Assembly: GCA_035535015.1 (NCBI GenBank)
Contig: DATLQU010000037.1
Span: forward strand, 1-64,000
DNA length: 64,000 nucleotides
From: Palsa-661 sp035535015
Lineage (GTDB): Bacteria; Actinomycetota; Acidimicrobiia; Acidimicrobiales; UBA8190
Reading direction: 5' to 3'
Both the position numbers and the translations under genes were made by a program. Under the pieces are notes generated by a model. The model ran no database searches. It saw nothing but the letters and a program-made list of their open reading frames with translations, and had not been told where the DNA came from. Positions 32,426-41,212 of this stretch are shown here, in pieces (the first letter of the stretch is position 1; every line of letters starts with the position of its first letter).

Positions 32426-33970
32426 GTGATCACTCTGCTGACCGACCACCTGCGGGCCATGGCCGGAGCCTTCGGCGACAGGGTCGGCTACCGGGTGATC
32501 GACGTGGGGGAGATGACGTTCGGCCAGTGGGAGGCCGAATCGAACCGGCTGGCCCGGGGACTGGTCGAGTTGGGAGTGGGCAAGGGCGACCGGGTGGCTC
32601 TATACCTCGGGGCCGATGAGGCCCTGCGCTTCATGGTCGCCTACTCGGCGGTACACAAGGCGGGCGCCGTGGCCGTACCCACCAACATCCGGCTGACCGA
32701 GCCCGAGCTCGAACGGCTGCTCGGTCACGCCGAGGTGACGGTGCTGCTGACCGATGGCGAACTGGCGGCGGCGGCGGCGCGGGTGGTGGAGTCGCTGCCG
32801 ACCGTGCGCCATCTGGTGACGGCACCCGAGGCGGGTGCAGACCCCTGGTCGTGGGGCGCGGCCGGAGGCGACGACGACAGCGAGTTCCAGGTGCCGGTGA
32901 CCGGTGAGGACCTGGCCGACATCCTCTACACCTCAGGGACGACGGGACTGCCGAAGGGCGTGGCCATCCGGCACCGAAACGTGGCGCTGATCCCAGGGGC
33001 GCCCAACCCGAGTTACTCGGGCCAGAGCTGGTTGCACTCGAGCCCGCTGTTCACCTTCGCCGGGATCGGCTTCATCTACAACCCGATGCAACTCGGGTTG
33101 TTCGGCGTATTCCTGCCCAAGTTCGACGCCGGCCGGTGGATCGAGATCGTGGACGAACTGCGGCCTCAGTTCGTCTTCCTGGTGCCGGCCATGGCCCAGC
33201 TGATCGTGAGCCACGCGGGTTTCGCCGCCGCCCGGCTCGACTCCATCCAGGTGTGCGCCGTGGGCAGCTCACCGTTGGCGCCCTCCACACTGCGGGCGCT
33301 GCAGGAGCGGATGCCCGAAGCGTCGGTCTCCAATTCCTACGGGATGACCGAGGCCGGACCGGCCTTCTGCTCCATGCCCAAGGGCGAAGCGCTGAGGAGG
33401 ATCGGATCGGTGGGGCAACCGATGCCGCCGCTCGAGGTGCGGATCGTCGACGACGCCGGCCGGGACGTGAAGACAGGCGAGATCGGTGAGGCGGTGCTGC
33501 GTATGGAGGGACGGCAACGCGAGTACTACCGGGATCCCGAGGCCACGGCCGGGGCCTGGAAGGACGGCTGGCTCTACAGCGGCGATCTGGCCCGGATCGA
33601 TGAGGACGGGTACCTGTACATCGTGGGCCGGAAGAAGGACGTGATCATCCGAGGCGGCAACAACGTGCACGCCGTGGACATCGAATCCGTGCTGCTCGAC
33701 CATCCCGCCGTGATCGAGGCCGGGGTGGTGGGGATCCCGCACGAGGTGTTGGGTGAGGACGTGGCCGCCGTGGTCGTTCTGGAGAAGACGTCCACGGTGA
33801 CGGCCGACGAATTGCGGGCCCACTGCGCCGAAAGGCTGGCCGACTACAAAGTGCCCCGACGGATCGAGTTCTCTGAGAAGCTGCCCAGGAACGCGACGGG
33901 CAAGATCCTGAAGGAGAAGCTGAAGGAGAAGCTGAAGGACACGCTCGGGGTTACGCCGGGCCTAGGATGA
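32426..33970 (+). CDS. AMP-dependent acyl-CoA ligase
   Basis: A 514-residue ANL-superfamily enzyme. Motifs: ILYTSGTTGLPKGVAIRHRN (about 170), SYGMTEAGPAF (about 305), YSGDLARIDEDGYLYIVGRK (about 388) with KKDVIIRGG, and the C-terminal Lys in LPRNATGKILK. It activates a carboxylic acid with ATP and CoA. The C-terminus has a 12-base repeat giving KEKLKEKLK. GTG at 32426 is used. Its last 20 bases overlap the 3' end of the opposite-strand acyl-CoA dehydrogenase (33951-35048), a tail-to-tail arrangement. Confidence 0.9.
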   Translation: MITLLTDHLRAMAGAFGDRVGYRVIDVGEMTFGQWEAESNRLARGLVELGVGKGDRVALYLGADEALRFMVAYSAVHKAGAVAVPTNIRLTEPELERLLGHAEVTVLLTDGELAAAAARVVESLPTVRHLVTAPEAGADPWSWGAAGGDDDSEFQVPVTGEDLADILYTSGTTGLPKGVAIRHRNVALIPGAPNPSYSGQSWLHSSPLFTFAGIGFIYNPMQLGLFGVFLPKFDAGRWIEIVDELRPQFVFLVPAMAQLIVSHAGFAAARLDSIQVCAVGSSPLAPSTLRALQERMPEASVSNSYGMTEAGPAFCSMPKGEALRRIGSVGQPMPPLEVRIVDDAGRDVKTGEIGEAVLRMEGRQREYYRDPEATAGAWKDGWLYSGDLARIDEDGYLYIVGRKKDVIIRGGNNVHAVDIESVLLDHPAVIEAGVVGIPHEVLGEDVAAVVVLEKTSTVTADELRAHCAERLADYKVPRRIEFSEKLPRNATGKILKEKLKEKLKDTLGVTPGLG

Positions 33971-35048
33971 GATCGGCCAGCCGGGCCCGCTGGTAGCCCT
34001 GGGCGCCGAAGAGAAGATCGTCCTGCTTGGCCCGGCGGTAGAGCAGGTGGGCGTCGATGTCCCAGGTGAAGCCCACACCGCCGTGGACCTGGATGCACTC
34101 GGCCGTGACGAAATCGGCCGCCTCGGCCACGAAGCCTTTGCACATGGCGGCGGCGCGTTCGCGCTCGGGGTCGTCGGCGTCCGAGGCCCAGGCCGCGTAG
34201 TGGGTGCCCACCCGGGCGAGCTCCAGGCGGTGGAGCATGTCGGCCGCCTTGTGCTTGATGACCTGGAAGGTGGCGATGGGCCGGTCGAACTGGACACGGA
34301 CCTTGGCGTATTCGACGGCCAGGTGCAGTGCCCTCTCCGAGGTTCCCACCAATTCGGCGCAGACGGCCACGGCCAGATCGTCGAGGACCCGGGCCCACTG
34401 CGCCGACTGGTCCCCGGCCGGACCGATTCTTCGGGCCCGCCGCCCGTCGAGGGCCAGCCGAGCCACTTTGCGGGTGACGTCGAGGGCGGGGACGACCTCA
34501 GCAGCGGGGGCCTCGAGGAGGAAGGTGGCCAGACCGGTGTCGTCTCGGGCGACGACCAGAGCCCAGTCGGCCGAGGCGCCGTCGAGGACCACGGGCTTGT
34601 GGCCCTCGAGGACGAACTCGCCCGCGCTGTCGGCCGTGGCCCGGGCGCGGACGGTGGAGAGAGGGGCGCCGTGGCCCGGCTCCTCCAGGGCGACGGTTCC
34701 CCGCCGGCGACCGGAGACCAGATCGGCCAGGAGGTCGTCGGCGCCCAGGCGGACGGCGGCCAGGGTGGCGAGGACGGCGGAGGAGAGAAAGGGGCCGGGG
34801 AAGGGAAGGGCGCCCAGTTCTTCTTGGAGCACGACCAGGTCGACCAGGCCCAGACCGAGGCCTCCGGCGGACTCGGGGACGAGGACGCCCAACCAGCCGA
34901 GGTCCACCATCGTCTGCCACAACGAAGGGGTCACGCCGACCGGGTCCTCGATCATGGCCCGGACATAGGACGGCGGCGCTTCGGCCGCCAGGGTGGCGCG
35001 GACGGCCTGGCGGAAGTCGTCCTGTTCGGCCGAGAAGGCGAAGTCCAT
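33951..35048 (-). CDS. Acyl-CoA dehydrogenase, small heteromer-type subunit
   Basis: A 365-residue ACAD. The N-terminal domain is MDFAFSAEQDDFRQAVRATL, with GVLVPESAGGLGLGLVDLVV; the C-terminal domain has YAKVRVQFDRPIATFQVIKH and ECIQVHGGVGFTWDIDAHLL. The beta-domain pattern is eroded (no clear TEPxxGSD), as in the partner subunits of actinobacterial alpha2beta2 steroid-CoA dehydrogenases. It may form a heterotetramer with another ACAD here (for example 53954). It is followed by a thiolase and a haem-oxygenase-like gene upstream on the same strand. Confidence 0.85.
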   Translation of the reverse strand: MDFAFSAEQDDFRQAVRATLAAEAPPSYVRAMIEDPVGVTPSLWQTMVDLGWLGVLVPESAGGLGLGLVDLVVLQEELGALPFPGPFLSSAVLATLAAVRLGADDLLADLVSGRRRGTVALEEPGHGAPLSTVRARATADSAGEFVLEGHKPVVLDGASADWALVVARDDTGLATFLLEAPAAEVVPALDVTRKVARLALDGRRARRIGPAGDQSAQWARVLDDLAVAVCAELVGTSERALHLAVEYAKVRVQFDRPIATFQVIKHKAADMLHRLELARVGTHYAAWASDADDPERERAAAMCKGFVAEAADFVTAECIQVHGGVGFTWDIDAHLLYRRAKQDDLLFGAQGYQRARLADLILGPA

Positions 35049-35069
35049 CTGTGGATCCCCGGGTCCCGG

Positions 35070-36260
35070 CTAGCCGAGGCGCTCGATGACGGTGGCGTTG
35101 GCCTGACCGCCGCCCTCGCACATGGTTTGGAACCCGTAGCGGCCGCCGGTGGCCTGCAACTGGTTGAGCATCGTCGTCATGAGACGGACACCGGAGGCAC
35201 CCAGAGGGTGGCCGATGGCGATGGCCCCTCCGCGCGGGTTGAAGAGGTCGGGATCGGGCGAAAAGGCCCGGGCCCACATGAGGGCGATGGCGGCGAAGGC
35301 CTCGTTGCACTCGATGGCGTCGAAGTCCTCGACGATCATGCCCGTGCGCTCGAGGAGCTTGCGGGTGACGGGGACGGGGGCCGACAAGACGATGGCGGCA
35401 TCCTCGGCGGCCACGGCGAAGGCGTGAAATCGGGCCAGGATGGGGAGCCCCAGCTTCTCGGCCACCGAGCGCTCGGCGATGAGCATGGCCGCCGCCCCGT
35501 CGGTCATCTGGGAGGAGTTGCCCGCCGTGATGTCGAGAGCCGTCTGCGGTTCGAACGACTGCGCCGGGGGCAGTGCGGCGAGGGCCTCCAGGGTGGTGGT
35601 CCTGCGGATGCCCTCGTCCTCGGTGAGGAATTCGCCGGTGAAGCTGCCCTCGTCGTCACGGAGGGGGACGGGGATGGCTTCTCTGGCGAAGTGGCCGGAA
35701 TCCGTCGCCTGGGCGGCGCGTCGGTGACTCTCGAGCGCGTAGGCGTCCATGTCCTCGCGCGAGATCTTGAATTCGTCGGCCAGGACCTGGGCCACCCGGA
35801 ATTGCATCCAGAGCCGGCCGTGGACCTGTTCGAGGAACGACGGCGGGAACGGGCCGGTGCCGCCACGGGCGTTCGAGGCCAGGGGAACACGCGACATCGA
35901 CTCCGTGCCGCAGGCGATGGCCAGGTCGTAGTGGCCGGCCACCACACCGGCGGCGGCGAAGTGGACGGCTTGTTGGGACGATCCACACTGGCGGTCCACG
36001 GTGGTGGCGGGGACCGACTGGGGCAGGCCCGCCGCCACCCAGGCGTTTCGGGCCACGTTGGTGGACTGCTCGCCCACCTGGGTCACGCATCCCCCGATGA
36101 CGTCGTCGATCCGTCCGGGGTCGATGCGCGAGCGGGTGACCAGGTGCTGGAGGGTGAAGGCCAGGAGGTCGACGGGATGCCAGGTGGCCAGGGCGCCGCC
36201 ACGCTTGCCGAAGAAGGTCCGGCAGGTGTCGACGATGACCGCTTCGCGTGGAGCGGCCAC
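35070..36260 (-). CDS. Acetyl-CoA acyltransferase (thiolase)
   Basis: A 396-residue thiolase. The nucleophilic Cys lies in TVDRQCGSSQQAVHFAAAGV (about 92), the His in GGAIAIGHPLGASG (about 350) and the second Cys in CEGGGQANATV (about 380), so the active site is complete. It cleaves 3-ketoacyl-CoA to acetyl-CoA and a shorter acyl-CoA, or the reverse. GTG at 36260 lies 2 bases after the stop of the haem-oxygenase-like gene. The thiolase and ACAD 33951 follow in the same operon. Confidence 0.9.
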   Translation of the reverse strand: MAAPREAVIVDTCRTFFGKRGGALATWHPVDLLAFTLQHLVTRSRIDPGRIDDVIGGCVTQVGEQSTNVARNAWVAAGLPQSVPATTVDRQCGSSQQAVHFAAAGVVAGHYDLAIACGTESMSRVPLASNARGGTGPFPPSFLEQVHGRLWMQFRVAQVLADEFKISREDMDAYALESHRRAAQATDSGHFAREAIPVPLRDDEGSFTGEFLTEDEGIRRTTTLEALAALPPAQSFEPQTALDITAGNSSQMTDGAAAMLIAERSVAEKLGLPILARFHAFAVAAEDAAIVLSAPVPVTRKLLERTGMIVEDFDAIECNEAFAAIALMWARAFSPDPDLFNPRGGAIAIGHPLGASGVRLMTTMLNQLQATGGRYGFQTMCEGGGQANATVIERLG

Positions 36261-36262
36261 CC

Positions 36263-37045
36263 CTAGGCCCGACGCCGGCGCAGCGCCCCGGGCTCGTCGA
36301 GCCAGCGGTTCAGAGCGACGGTGCGCTGGTTGCGGACGGAGAAGGTGTGCTGGATGGCCCGGCGGATGCGGCGTTGCTGGTCGGCCGAGACCGCCACCTG
36401 CCGCAGGAGATAGTCGGCCTGCTCGCCGTGGTCCTCTTCGGCGTAGGCGTGGACGCGGAAGTTCTCCACCTCGATGCCGTAGTGCTCGCGCATGCCTTCG
36501 TACATCTTCTTGGCGTAGCCGGTGGAGGCGGCGAAGCGCTCGCCCGCCCACCCGAAGGCGGCCAGACCTTCCTCGTAGGAGCGACGCATGTAATAGAGGG
36601 TGGTAAAGACGGTCCCGATGGTCTCGGGCATGGCCACGTAGTTGACGAGCTCGTCGTCGGTGATGCCGAGCTGATGGGCCCAGGCGATCTTCATGTCGAC
36701 GTGATTGGCGTCACCGGTATAGCCGGTCTCGTCGGCCAGGTTCTGCAGCCAATGAGCGAAGTGTTCGGAGCTGGCCAGCGACAGGTCGTCGGCGTCCGGA
36801 GCGTTGGAGACGATGGAGCCGAATTCGGTGGTGTAGTAGCGACCGAGGAAGTAGTACTCCTTGGCAAAGCGCTTCAGGTACTCCTCGGACAGGCTGCCGT
36901 CGGCCACCGCCTCCCAGACCATGTTCTTGGCCGTGGCGATCTCCGTCTGCAGCGTGCCGAGCTCGTTCATGAACTCGTCCACCGGTTTGGCCACCACCGC
37001 GCTGCCCGAGCGGCGGATGTCTTTGAACTCCCTTGTCTCGCTCAT
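36263..37045 (-). CDS. Haem-oxygenase-like (HDO/TenA-PqqC fold) protein
   Basis: A 260-residue all-helical protein in the iron-containing redox/TenA-PqqC group. It has an Asn/Glu/Tyr-rich early helix (KEYYFLGRYYTTEFGSIVSN), a middle helix SSEHFAHWLQNLADETG, and the helix VENFRVHAYAEEDHGEQADY, whose H-x5-D-H-x2-Q pattern resembles the distal metal ligands of haem-oxygenase-like di-metal oxidases (UndA, SznF group). The ATG at 37045 has GAAAGGG upstream. It heads a transcript with a thiolase and ACAD. It may be an oxygenase or a scaffold; metal binding is inferred. Confidence 0.65.
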   Translation of the reverse strand: MSETREFKDIRRSGSAVVAKPVDEFMNELGTLQTEIATAKNMVWEAVADGSLSEEYLKRFAKEYYFLGRYYTTEFGSIVSNAPDADDLSLASSEHFAHWLQNLADETGYTGDANHVDMKIAWAHQLGITDDELVNYVAMPETIGTVFTTLYYMRRSYEEGLAAFGWAGERFAASTGYAKKMYEGMREHYGIEVENFRVHAYAEEDHGEQADYLLRQVAVSADQQRRIRRAIQHTFSVRNQRTVALNRWLDEPGALRRRRA

Positions 37046-37206
37046 CGTCCCGCCCTTTCCCCGCCACCGACGGTGTCGAGCTCCCCGAGGAGCCGGCGTC
37101 ACAGTGTAGTAAGTTCGATGACGATGGTGTCAGGTCCGGCGACCGCCCGCCACAGCCGCGCCGCCGCGGGCCGGGAGAGTGGAGACGCAGTGGGGGGAGA
37201 CCGGCA

Positions 37207-38415
37207 GTGACCGCGTCCTGGTTGTCCGAGAGCGAGGACCGTGCCGCTCTGCGCAAACTGGCTCGGGACGTGGCCGAACGTGACATCGCACCCCACGCCG
37301 CGGGGTGGGACGAGACCGAGGAGTTCGCCGAGGCGTCACTCGAGGCGCTGCGTCGAGCCGACCTCTTCACGGTGACGGTGGCCGAGGAGTTCGGCGGCAT
37401 GGGGATGGGCGACGTCGAAGCGGCCATCGTGCTCGAGGAGATCGCCCGGGCCGACGTGTCGAGCGCCATCCTGTGCCAGTTGGTCTTCAACGGTCCGCCG
37501 CGGGCCATCGAACACCTGGGTAACGAAAGCATGCGCCGGAGGTGGTTGCCCCTGGCCGCGGCCGGTGAGCTGTTCTGCATCGGGATCACCGAACCCGATG
37601 CCGGGTCGGCCGCCACCACCATGCGGGCCCACCTGGTGCCCGACGGCGACGGCTGGCGCCTGGAGGCCTACAAGAACTACGTGACCGGAGGTCACCGGGC
37701 CGTCGCCTGCCTGGTCTGGTGCCGCTTCCCGGGAAGCGAGGTGGGAACGGGCAAGGGGATCGGGGCGGTGCTCGTCGACCTGGCGGCCGACGGGGTGAGC
37801 GTGGCCGGGACACACCGGAAGATGGGTCTACGGGGCTGTACCGAGGCCGAGCTCGCCTTCGACGGCGTGCGGATCGAGCCCGGAGACGTCCTGGTCCCCG
37901 GCGATCCGGCGGACAACAGCGGCCTCAAGACCCTTCTGGCCCACATCAACCACGAACGGTGCGGCAATGCGGCCATGTGTCTGGGGGCCGCCCAGGGCGC
38001 CCTCGAGTACGCCATCGGCTACATGCAGGAACGGACGGTGGGAACGAAGAAGCTGGCTGAGTTGCAGGGGCTGCAGTGGAAGATCGCCGACATGGCTGTC
38101 GAGCTCGAAGGGGCGCGGCTGCTGCTCGACCGGGCCCTCGCGCTGGCCGGTCCCGGCGGCACCCCGCCACCGCTCGAGTCGGCCATGGCCAAGATCGCCT
38201 GCAACCTGGCGGCCAAGAAGGTGTGCGACGAGGCCATCCAGCTGCTCGGCGGCTACGGCTACAGCCGGGAGTACCCGGTCGAGCGGGCCTACCGCGACAT
38301 CCGGGGCCTCTCCATCGGGGCGGGGACCGTCGAGATCCAGCGCAACTTCGTGGGAACCTCCCTTCTCGGTGGGAAGGTCCCCGCCGGGCCCTGGTGGAAG
38401 GCACCGCGCCGGTGA
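37207..38415 (+). CDS. Acyl-CoA dehydrogenase
   Basis: A 402-residue ACAD: FTVTVAEEFGGMGMGDVEAA, the FAD/substrate motif GITEPDAGSAATTMRAHL (about 127), WRLEAYKNYVTGGHRA, and the C-terminal LLGGYGYSREYPVERAYRDI plus AGTVEIQRNFVG (about 380). The order and spacing match 380-400-residue short/medium-chain enzymes. GTG at 37207 has GGGGGGAG upstream. Its stop overlaps the start of the HMGS-like/DUF35 fusion gene (GTGA), the first link of a three-gene coupled series 37207-41131. Confidence 0.9.
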   Translation: MTASWLSESEDRAALRKLARDVAERDIAPHAAGWDETEEFAEASLEALRRADLFTVTVAEEFGGMGMGDVEAAIVLEEIARADVSSAILCQLVFNGPPRAIEHLGNESMRRRWLPLAAAGELFCIGITEPDAGSAATTMRAHLVPDGDGWRLEAYKNYVTGGHRAVACLVWCRFPGSEVGTGKGIGAVLVDLAADGVSVAGTHRKMGLRGCTEAELAFDGVRIEPGDVLVPGDPADNSGLKTLLAHINHERCGNAAMCLGAAQGALEYAIGYMQERTVGTKKLAELQGLQWKIADMAVELEGARLLLDRALALAGPGGTPPPLESAMAKIACNLAAKKVCDEAIQLLGGYGYSREYPVERAYRDIRGLSIGAGTVEIQRNFVGTSLLGGKVPAGPWWKAPRR

Positions 38416-39956
38416 CCGGTGACCCGAACACGGTGACGCCCGTCGCCCTCCTCGGTGTCGGCGCCGCCGCACCCACCCTGCGGCTGGCTGCCTCCGAGGT
38501 GGCCGGGGCCTGGGGCGGCGGGGGTCGTGGGGCGGTAGCCGTCTGCGACGCCGACGAGGACAGTCTGACCCTGGCCTGGCAGGCGGCCGTCGACGCCCTG
38601 GCCGCCGCCGGCGTCTCGGCCGGAGCGCTGTCGGGGCTGTGGTGGGGCACCGCCCGACCCCCGTTCGCCGAGGGTCCGAGTCACGCTTTTCTTTCCACCG
38701 CCCTCGGCCTGGCACCGACCGCCGCCGGGCTGTTGTGCAGTGGATCTCCCCATGCCGGGATGGAGGCGTTGCTGGCCGCCTGGGACGCCGTGGCCGCCGG
38801 GCACGCCGAGATCGCTCTCGTGGTGGCGTCGGATGCGCTCGTTCCCGGAGTGGGGACGGCCGGAGAGTTCAGCACCGGCGCCGGCGCCGCCGCCTTCGTC
38901 CTCGGTCCCGCCGAAGGATCGGGCGCTGGCGGCAACGGATCCGGACCGGCGGCGCGCCTGGTCGGGCGCAGAAGCCGGGTCATGGCCGTGGTCGATCGGT
39001 ACCGGGGCGACGGTGAGTCGGCCACCGGCGACGTCTATGACGGCCGGTTGTTCCGCGAAGAGGTCTTTCTGCCTTTGATGACGGCGGTCGGGCGTGACCT
39101 GGAGGCCGTGACTCCGGCGCCCACCGCCTGGGCCATGACCGACCCCGACGGGAAGCTGGCGCCGGCCGTGGCCAAGCGGCTGGGCGGGCCATTGGTGTCC
39201 GCTGCTGTCCGGGCCGTCCTGGGCGACACGGGAGCGGCGGCCGCCCTGCTCGGTGTGGTCCAGGGTTGCGGATCGACGGCCACCCCGGGAGCGCTCGGCA
39301 CCATCGGTTACGGCGGAGGACGGGCCACGGCCGTGGTGGTCGAGGTCACGCGGGCCGTCCCCGGAGCCGACATCGCCGGCGAGCGACTGCACGGCGGTCG
39401 GGCCGTCTCCTATATCCAGGCCATCCGGGCCCGTGGCCAGCTCGAGCCCATGAGCGATCCCATCCAGATGGGCTTGCCGCCGGCCGGGGCCGCCTTCGTC
39501 CGGGGCAACGTCGAGATGCTCGGTTTCCAGGGAGCGCGCTGCCGGGACTGCGGGACCATCTCCACGCCCCCCTCCATCCATCCCCGGTGCAACGGCTGCG
39601 GTGGCGGCGACCTGGAGATCGTGGGGCTGGCGCGCCGGGGCCGGGTGCAGACGTTCGTGGTGAACCAGACGATGCCGCCGCCGTTCCAGGCGCCGCTGCC
39701 CATGGTGGTGGTCGACCTCGATGACGGGGCGCGGATCATGGTCCAGGGGGCGTCGGTCGACAGCGATGTTCTCGCCATCGACGACGAGGTGGCCCTGGCG
39801 CTGCGGCTCTACGCCATCGAACGGGGCATCCCCGTCTACGGTTATAAGGCGTTCCGGGTGACCGACAGGGCCACGGGGTCCGGTCAGGCAGACGAGAAGG
39901 TTGCGGGCGCCGGGGCCCGGGGAACAGCCGCCGGCAGCACGGGAGGTGGGCGGTGA
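38412..39956 (+). CDS. HMG-CoA-synthase-like domain fused to DUF35 zinc ribbon/OB fold
   Basis: A 514-residue two-domain protein. Residues 1-330 have the thiolase-fold HMGS pattern: WWGTARPPFAEGP, a likely active-site Cys in LLCSGSPHAGMEALL (about 110), and GEFSTGAGAAAFVLG. The usual HMGS His in the H-x-P-N/D-G motif is replaced (WAMTDPDGKLAPAVAK). Residues 350-514 form a DUF35 domain: a rubredoxin-type Zn ribbon CRDCGTISTPPSIHPRCNGC and an OB fold (RVQTFVVNQTMPPPFQ). DUF35 bridges thiolase and HMGS in archaea. Both ends overlap its neighbours as GTGA. Confidence 0.8.
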   Translation: MTGDPNTVTPVALLGVGAAAPTLRLAASEVAGAWGGGGRGAVAVCDADEDSLTLAWQAAVDALAAAGVSAGALSGLWWGTARPPFAEGPSHAFLSTALGLAPTAAGLLCSGSPHAGMEALLAAWDAVAAGHAEIALVVASDALVPGVGTAGEFSTGAGAAAFVLGPAEGSGAGGNGSGPAARLVGRRSRVMAVVDRYRGDGESATGDVYDGRLFREEVFLPLMTAVGRDLEAVTPAPTAWAMTDPDGKLAPAVAKRLGGPLVSAAVRAVLGDTGAAAALLGVVQGCGSTATPGALGTIGYGGGRATAVVVEVTRAVPGADIAGERLHGGRAVSYIQAIRARGQLEPMSDPIQMGLPPAGAAFVRGNVEMLGFQGARCRDCGTISTPPSIHPRCNGCGGGDLEIVGLARRGRVQTFVVNQTMPPPFQAPLPMVVVDLDDGARIMVQGASVDSDVLAIDDEVALALRLYAIERGIPVYGYKAFRVTDRATGSGQADEKVAGAGARGTAAGSTGGGR

Positions 39957-41131
39957 GCTGGAACAAGGTGGCCGTCGTCGGCGCCGGGCTGATCAAGTTC
40001 GGCGAGCTCTTCGAACAGAGCTACGAACAGATGGCGGCGGGGGCGTTCGACGCCGCTCTGGCCAACGTGGACAAGGGCCTCGAGCGCAACGCCATCGATG
40101 CCGCCATCGTGGCCACGCAGCGGGGAACGCTGTGGGGCCAGGAGGGCATCGGCGGCAACACGGTGCCCAGTGCGCTCGGTATCTCCGGCATCCCCTGTAC
40201 CCGGGTGGAGAACGCCTGCCCGACGGGCTCCGACGCCTTCCGGATCGGGGCCATGGTGGTGGCCAGCGGCGTGCACGACGTGGTGCTCGTGATCGGCGTG
40301 GAAAAGATGCGCGACAAGTCGGCCCAGGAAGGCCTGCTGGCCCGCGCCGCGTCGGGACACCCGCTCTACACCCGGGGCGAGACCGCACCCGTGCTGTTCG
40401 CCCCCTTCGCCACCCGGCACATGCACGAATTCGGCACCACGCCCGAGATGCTGGCCTCGGTGGCGGTCAAGAACCACCACAACGGCTGCCTCGATCCCTA
40501 CGCCCACTTCCAGAACGAGATCACCATCGAGCAGGTTCTCGGTTCGGTCTCCGTGTGCAGCCCGCTGCGGCTTCTCGACTGCTGCCCGCAGACCGACGGG
40601 GCCGCCGCCATCATCCTGACCACGGCCGAACGGGCCCACGAGTTCACCGACAAGCCTGTCTATGTGGCCGGATTCGGGGTGGCCACCGACCACCCGTACC
40701 TGCACGAGAAGTCCACCTTCGTCAGCCTGCCGGCCACCACAGTGGCGGCCGAGCGTGCGTATGCCATGGCCGGGGTGGGCCCCGGGGACATCGACATGGC
40801 CGAGGTCCACGACTGCTTCACCATCACCGAGATCCTCGACATCGAGGATCTCGGATTCGTGGAGAAGGGGAAAGGCGGGCCGGCCTCGCTGGCCGGTGAG
40901 ACCGCCCTCGACGGCCGGATCCCGATCAACCCGTCCGGCGGGCTGCTGGCCAAGGGTCACCCCATCGGAGCCACCGGGGTGGCGCAATTGACCGAATGCT
41001 GGTGGCAACTGCGCGAGGAGGCGGGTGAGCGCCAGGTGGCCATCAACTCGGGCTTCGCCCTGCAGCACAACGTGGGCGGCCGGGGCTCAGGCGTGTCCGT
41101 GGTGAACATCCTGACCCGAAATCGTTCTTGA
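39953..41131 (+). CDS. SCP2/SCP-x-type thiolase
   Basis: A 392-residue thiolase-superfamily enzyme of the SCP2 type. Nucleophile region VENACPTGSDAFRIGAMVVA (about 85), the VHDCFTITEILDIEDLG motif (about 285) and GLLAKGHPIGATGVAQL (about 325, catalytic His). The C-terminus reads SGFALQHNVGGRGSG, with no second Cys, as in SCP2-type thiolases. Such enzymes pair with DUF35 proteins to cleave branched or steroid-side-chain acyl-CoAs by thiolysis or retro-aldol reaction. The GTG start overlaps the stop of the DUF35 fusion, so the two are presumably made as a complex. Confidence 0.85.
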   Translation: MSWNKVAVVGAGLIKFGELFEQSYEQMAAGAFDAALANVDKGLERNAIDAAIVATQRGTLWGQEGIGGNTVPSALGISGIPCTRVENACPTGSDAFRIGAMVVASGVHDVVLVIGVEKMRDKSAQEGLLARAASGHPLYTRGETAPVLFAPFATRHMHEFGTTPEMLASVAVKNHHNGCLDPYAHFQNEITIEQVLGSVSVCSPLRLLDCCPQTDGAAAIILTTAERAHEFTDKPVYVAGFGVATDHPYLHEKSTFVSLPATTVAAERAYAMAGVGPGDIDMAEVHDCFTITEILDIEDLGFVEKGKGGPASLAGETALDGRIPINPSGGLLAKGHPIGATGVAQLTECWWQLREEAGERQVAINSGFALQHNVGGRGSGVSVVNILTRNRS

Positions 41132-41212
41132 CCGAGCGGCACCGTTCGCCGGTGGTTGCGTCGTCCCCGGTGCTCTACTGAACAGCGCGGCCTGAGCGCC
41201 TACGCTTCGCCC

